From assembly GCA_947446575.1 (NCBI GenBank), contig CANFHC010000003.1, positions 62,001 to 126,000 of the forward strand: a stretch of DNA of 64,000 nt, written 5' to 3'. The position numbers were made by a program, and so were the translations under genes. The notes beneath the pieces are model-generated. The model was not told the origin of the DNA. It worked only from the letters and a program-made list of their open reading frames with translations, and made no database searches. This document shows, one piece after another, positions 62,660 through 64,000 of the stretch; position 1 is the stretch's first letter; each line of letters opens with the position of its first letter. The DNA comes from Bacteriovoracaceae bacterium. Lineage in GTDB: Bacteria; Bdellovibrionota; Bacteriovoracia; Bacteriovoracales; Bacteriovoracaceae.

Positions 62660-64000
62660 TACCAGTCTCTCTTTTGTTTTTGGTCGCCACGTTCACTTGT
62701 GGATGTATCCATCATTTTCTTTTGCAATTCTCGATCGTCGCTTAAAATCTGTTTTATCATTGCTGGTGTTTTAACCATTCTTCGCTTTTGCTCAATTCCT
62801 TTTTCTTTTTCGTCTAAAGTGCTGGGTCCTTGAGGTTGTTGATCTTCTTTTTCTTCGCCTTCGCCTTCACTTTTTTTCTTTTCTCTATCTTTTTCTTTAC
62901 CGTCTTTTTTCTCTTCTTTTTTATTTTCTCGTTCACTGCCTAATTTGCCACTAGCATCGGGACGTTTTTTTTGTTCTTCCTTTTGCCCCTTACTCTCTTG
63001 CTGCTGTCCTTCCTTTCCATCTTTTTTGTCTTTATCATTTTGGCCATCTCTATCATTTTTTTGATTTTTGCTATCGGGGTTATCTTTTTTGCCGTCTTTC
63101 TTGTCGTCTTTTCCATCTTTTTTATTCTTATCTTCACCTTCTTTAGGTGATTGTTGCTTATCTTGTTCGTCCTTCTTCTCATCTTTTTTATTATCTTTTT
63201 GTTCTTCTTTTTTCTTATCCTCTTCTTTCTTTTTTAAATGATGAGCAAGATTACTTCTCACTTTCTTTTTCAAAGACTCATTTTTAGAATTTCTAAGCAA
63301 ATCTTGAAAAATTGGCATTGCCTCTTTGAGTTGATTATCTTTCAAGAGTGCAGTCGCTTGATTAAACCGAACTTCTTCTTCGTCATCTTTTTTGGCATAC
63401 TCAGAATAAAGTTCTACAGCTTTTTTGGGATCCTTACTTCTTAGAATTTTCTCTGCCGCTTTTAGAGTAAATGTTCTATCCGCTTTTCCTTCTTTAATAA
63501 CTTCTAGGTCTTTTGTAATTTCAGGCGAAGGCATTAAAGCTTTGTCTTCTGCAAAAGACTTTCCGATACTAAGTCCTAAAAAAGAAATAATTAGTAAATT
63601 TTGAGCTGTTTTAAAGAGTGCAAATCGTCCAATTAAAACAGACAGGCAATATAGTAAAATAGCTGGAATTAAAATATAATGAGAGAAGACCGGGCGAACT
63701 CTAACATCACCAAGGTTTTGCTTTTTCATGTAAGTACCACGAAAAAAATTCATTATTTCTTCTGTGGGTAATGAATAAGAATTTGCAATCCAAAATTTAA
63801 AATTTTTAACATTCTTTCCGAGTTTGCGAATATAAGATTCATCCAGTTTTGTGACGACAGGCTCTCCTTTAAACGTTTTATAGCCTCGAAAGCTCCCATC
63901 CTCCCAGCGTAGGGGAATGTTTCCACCTTTGGCAGTTCCAACTCCAACAACAGCTAAATTTATATTAGAAGGAATCTTGCCATCAAAAGCCCCTTCACTT
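62659..64000 (-). CDS. batB: BatB-BatC fusion: VWA-protein C-terminus plus TPR and charged tail, 5' end beyond window
   Basis: The frame stays open from 62659 to 63999, so the ATG at 63753 is internal. The first visible 100 residues are the end of a BatB VWA protein: LAVVGVGTAKGGNIPLRW, GEPVVTKLDESYIRKLG, then IMNFFRGTYMKKQ and a membrane segment (ILIPAILLYCLSVLIG). A second hydrophobic segment (NLLIISFLGLSIGKSFA) leads into TPR helices (AVELYSEYAKKDDEEEVRFNQATALL) as in BatC. Then come about 150 residues made almost only of Lys, Asp, Glu, Gln and Gly, and a tail with TPAMIKQILSDDRELQKKMM. In other genomes batB and batC are usually separate. Confidence 0.8.
   Translation of the reverse strand, partial: SEGAFDGKIPSNINLAVVGVGTAKGGNIPLRWEDGSFRGYKTFKGEPVVTKLDESYIRKLGKNVKNFKFWIANSYSLPTEEIMNFFRGTYMKKQNLGDVRVRPVFSHYILIPAILLYCLSVLIGRFALFKTAQNLLIISFLGLSIGKSFAEDKALMPSPEITKDLEVIKEGKADRTFTLKAAEKILRSKDPKKAVELYSEYAKKDDEEEVRFNQATALLKDNQLKEAMPIFQDLLRNSKNESLKKKVRSNLAHHLKKKEEDKKKEEQKDNKKDEKKDEQDKQQSPKEGEDKNKKDGKDDKKDGKKDNPDSKNQKNDRDGQNDKDKKDGKEGQQQESKGQKEEQKKRPDASGKLGSERENKKEEKKDGKEKDREKKKSEGEGEEKEDQQPQGPSTLDEKEKGIEQKRRMVKTPAMIKQILSDDRELQKKMMDTSTSERGDQKQKRDW

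Noticed and set aside
62659-63753. Start of a separate batC at 63753
   Set aside because: The frame is open upstream to the window edge and codes BatB sequence, so this ATG is internal.
63753-63950. Small minus-strand ORF of 65 codons at the right edge
   Set aside because: It lies in another frame of the same DNA that codes the BatB end. The BatB match is in the frame continuing into 62659-63753.
1-64000. tRNA, rRNA, CRISPR, insertion sequences, prophage or defence island
   Set aside because: All gaps are under about 210 bases and were read; no cloverleaf, repeat-spacer array, transposase, integrase or terminal inverted repeat was seen. Genes look vertically inherited.

Overview
The window is a gene-dense, AT-rich (roughly one third G+C by eye) bacterial chromosome segment with no rRNA, tRNA, CRISPR array or insertion sequence that I could recognise. 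It most resembles a predatory Bdellovibrionota member, probably of the Bacteriovorax/Halobacteriovorax/Peredibacter side. The reasons are a Myxococcus-like order of type IV pilus genes, low G+C, many secreted or TPR proteins of delta-proteobacterial type, and a Bat operon. This placement is inference from gene content. No intergenic gap exceeds about 210 bases.

Region 1 (1-7286, minus strand) is a four-gene operon: a large secreted cysteine-rich protein, a multipass acyltransferase-like membrane protein, an S-adenosylmethionine decarboxylase fused to a membrane domain, and a spermidine-synthase-like enzyme fused to a homologous membrane domain (runs off the left edge). The two polyamine enzymes share the same membrane module, which is the most unusual architecture in the window. 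A good promoter with an inverted repeat lies upstream of the operon.

Region 2 (7449-25541) is mostly housekeeping on the plus strand: a small secreted protein, a zinc-ribbon protein, greA, recG, an FHA protein, an alpha/beta hydrolase, pgpA, recA, recX, alaS, a peptide-binding lipoprotein, an acyl-CoA ligase and rpoZ. Minus-strand genes here are a UbiB-family kinase, a divergent protein with a cryptic RelA/SpoT-type synthetase fold, a stand-alone histidine-kinase H-box protein and a small unknown protein. recA and recX are separated by a strong hairpin.

Region 3 (25663-43919, minus) carries lon with an AMIN-like protein, a matrixin-type zinc protease and its membrane partner; a UvrA paralogue with one decayed ATP site; rplM-rpsI; the outer-membrane assembly pair tamA-tamB with a TPR protein; and efp and aroQ at the end of the pilus operon.

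Region 4 (43932-59201) is the type IVa pilus locus: pilB-pilT-pilC, pilA, then pilH-pilI-pilD-pilM-pilN-pilO-pilP-pilQ. The order matches my memory of the Myxococcus xanthus pil cluster without pilS/pilR. A glycosyltransferase and an inverted TPR gene sit where pilG would be.

Region 5 (59287-64000) holds aroE, ribF, batD and a BatB-BatC fusion cut by the right edge. The fusion was found by reading the frame through the window end: the apparent start at 63753 is internal.
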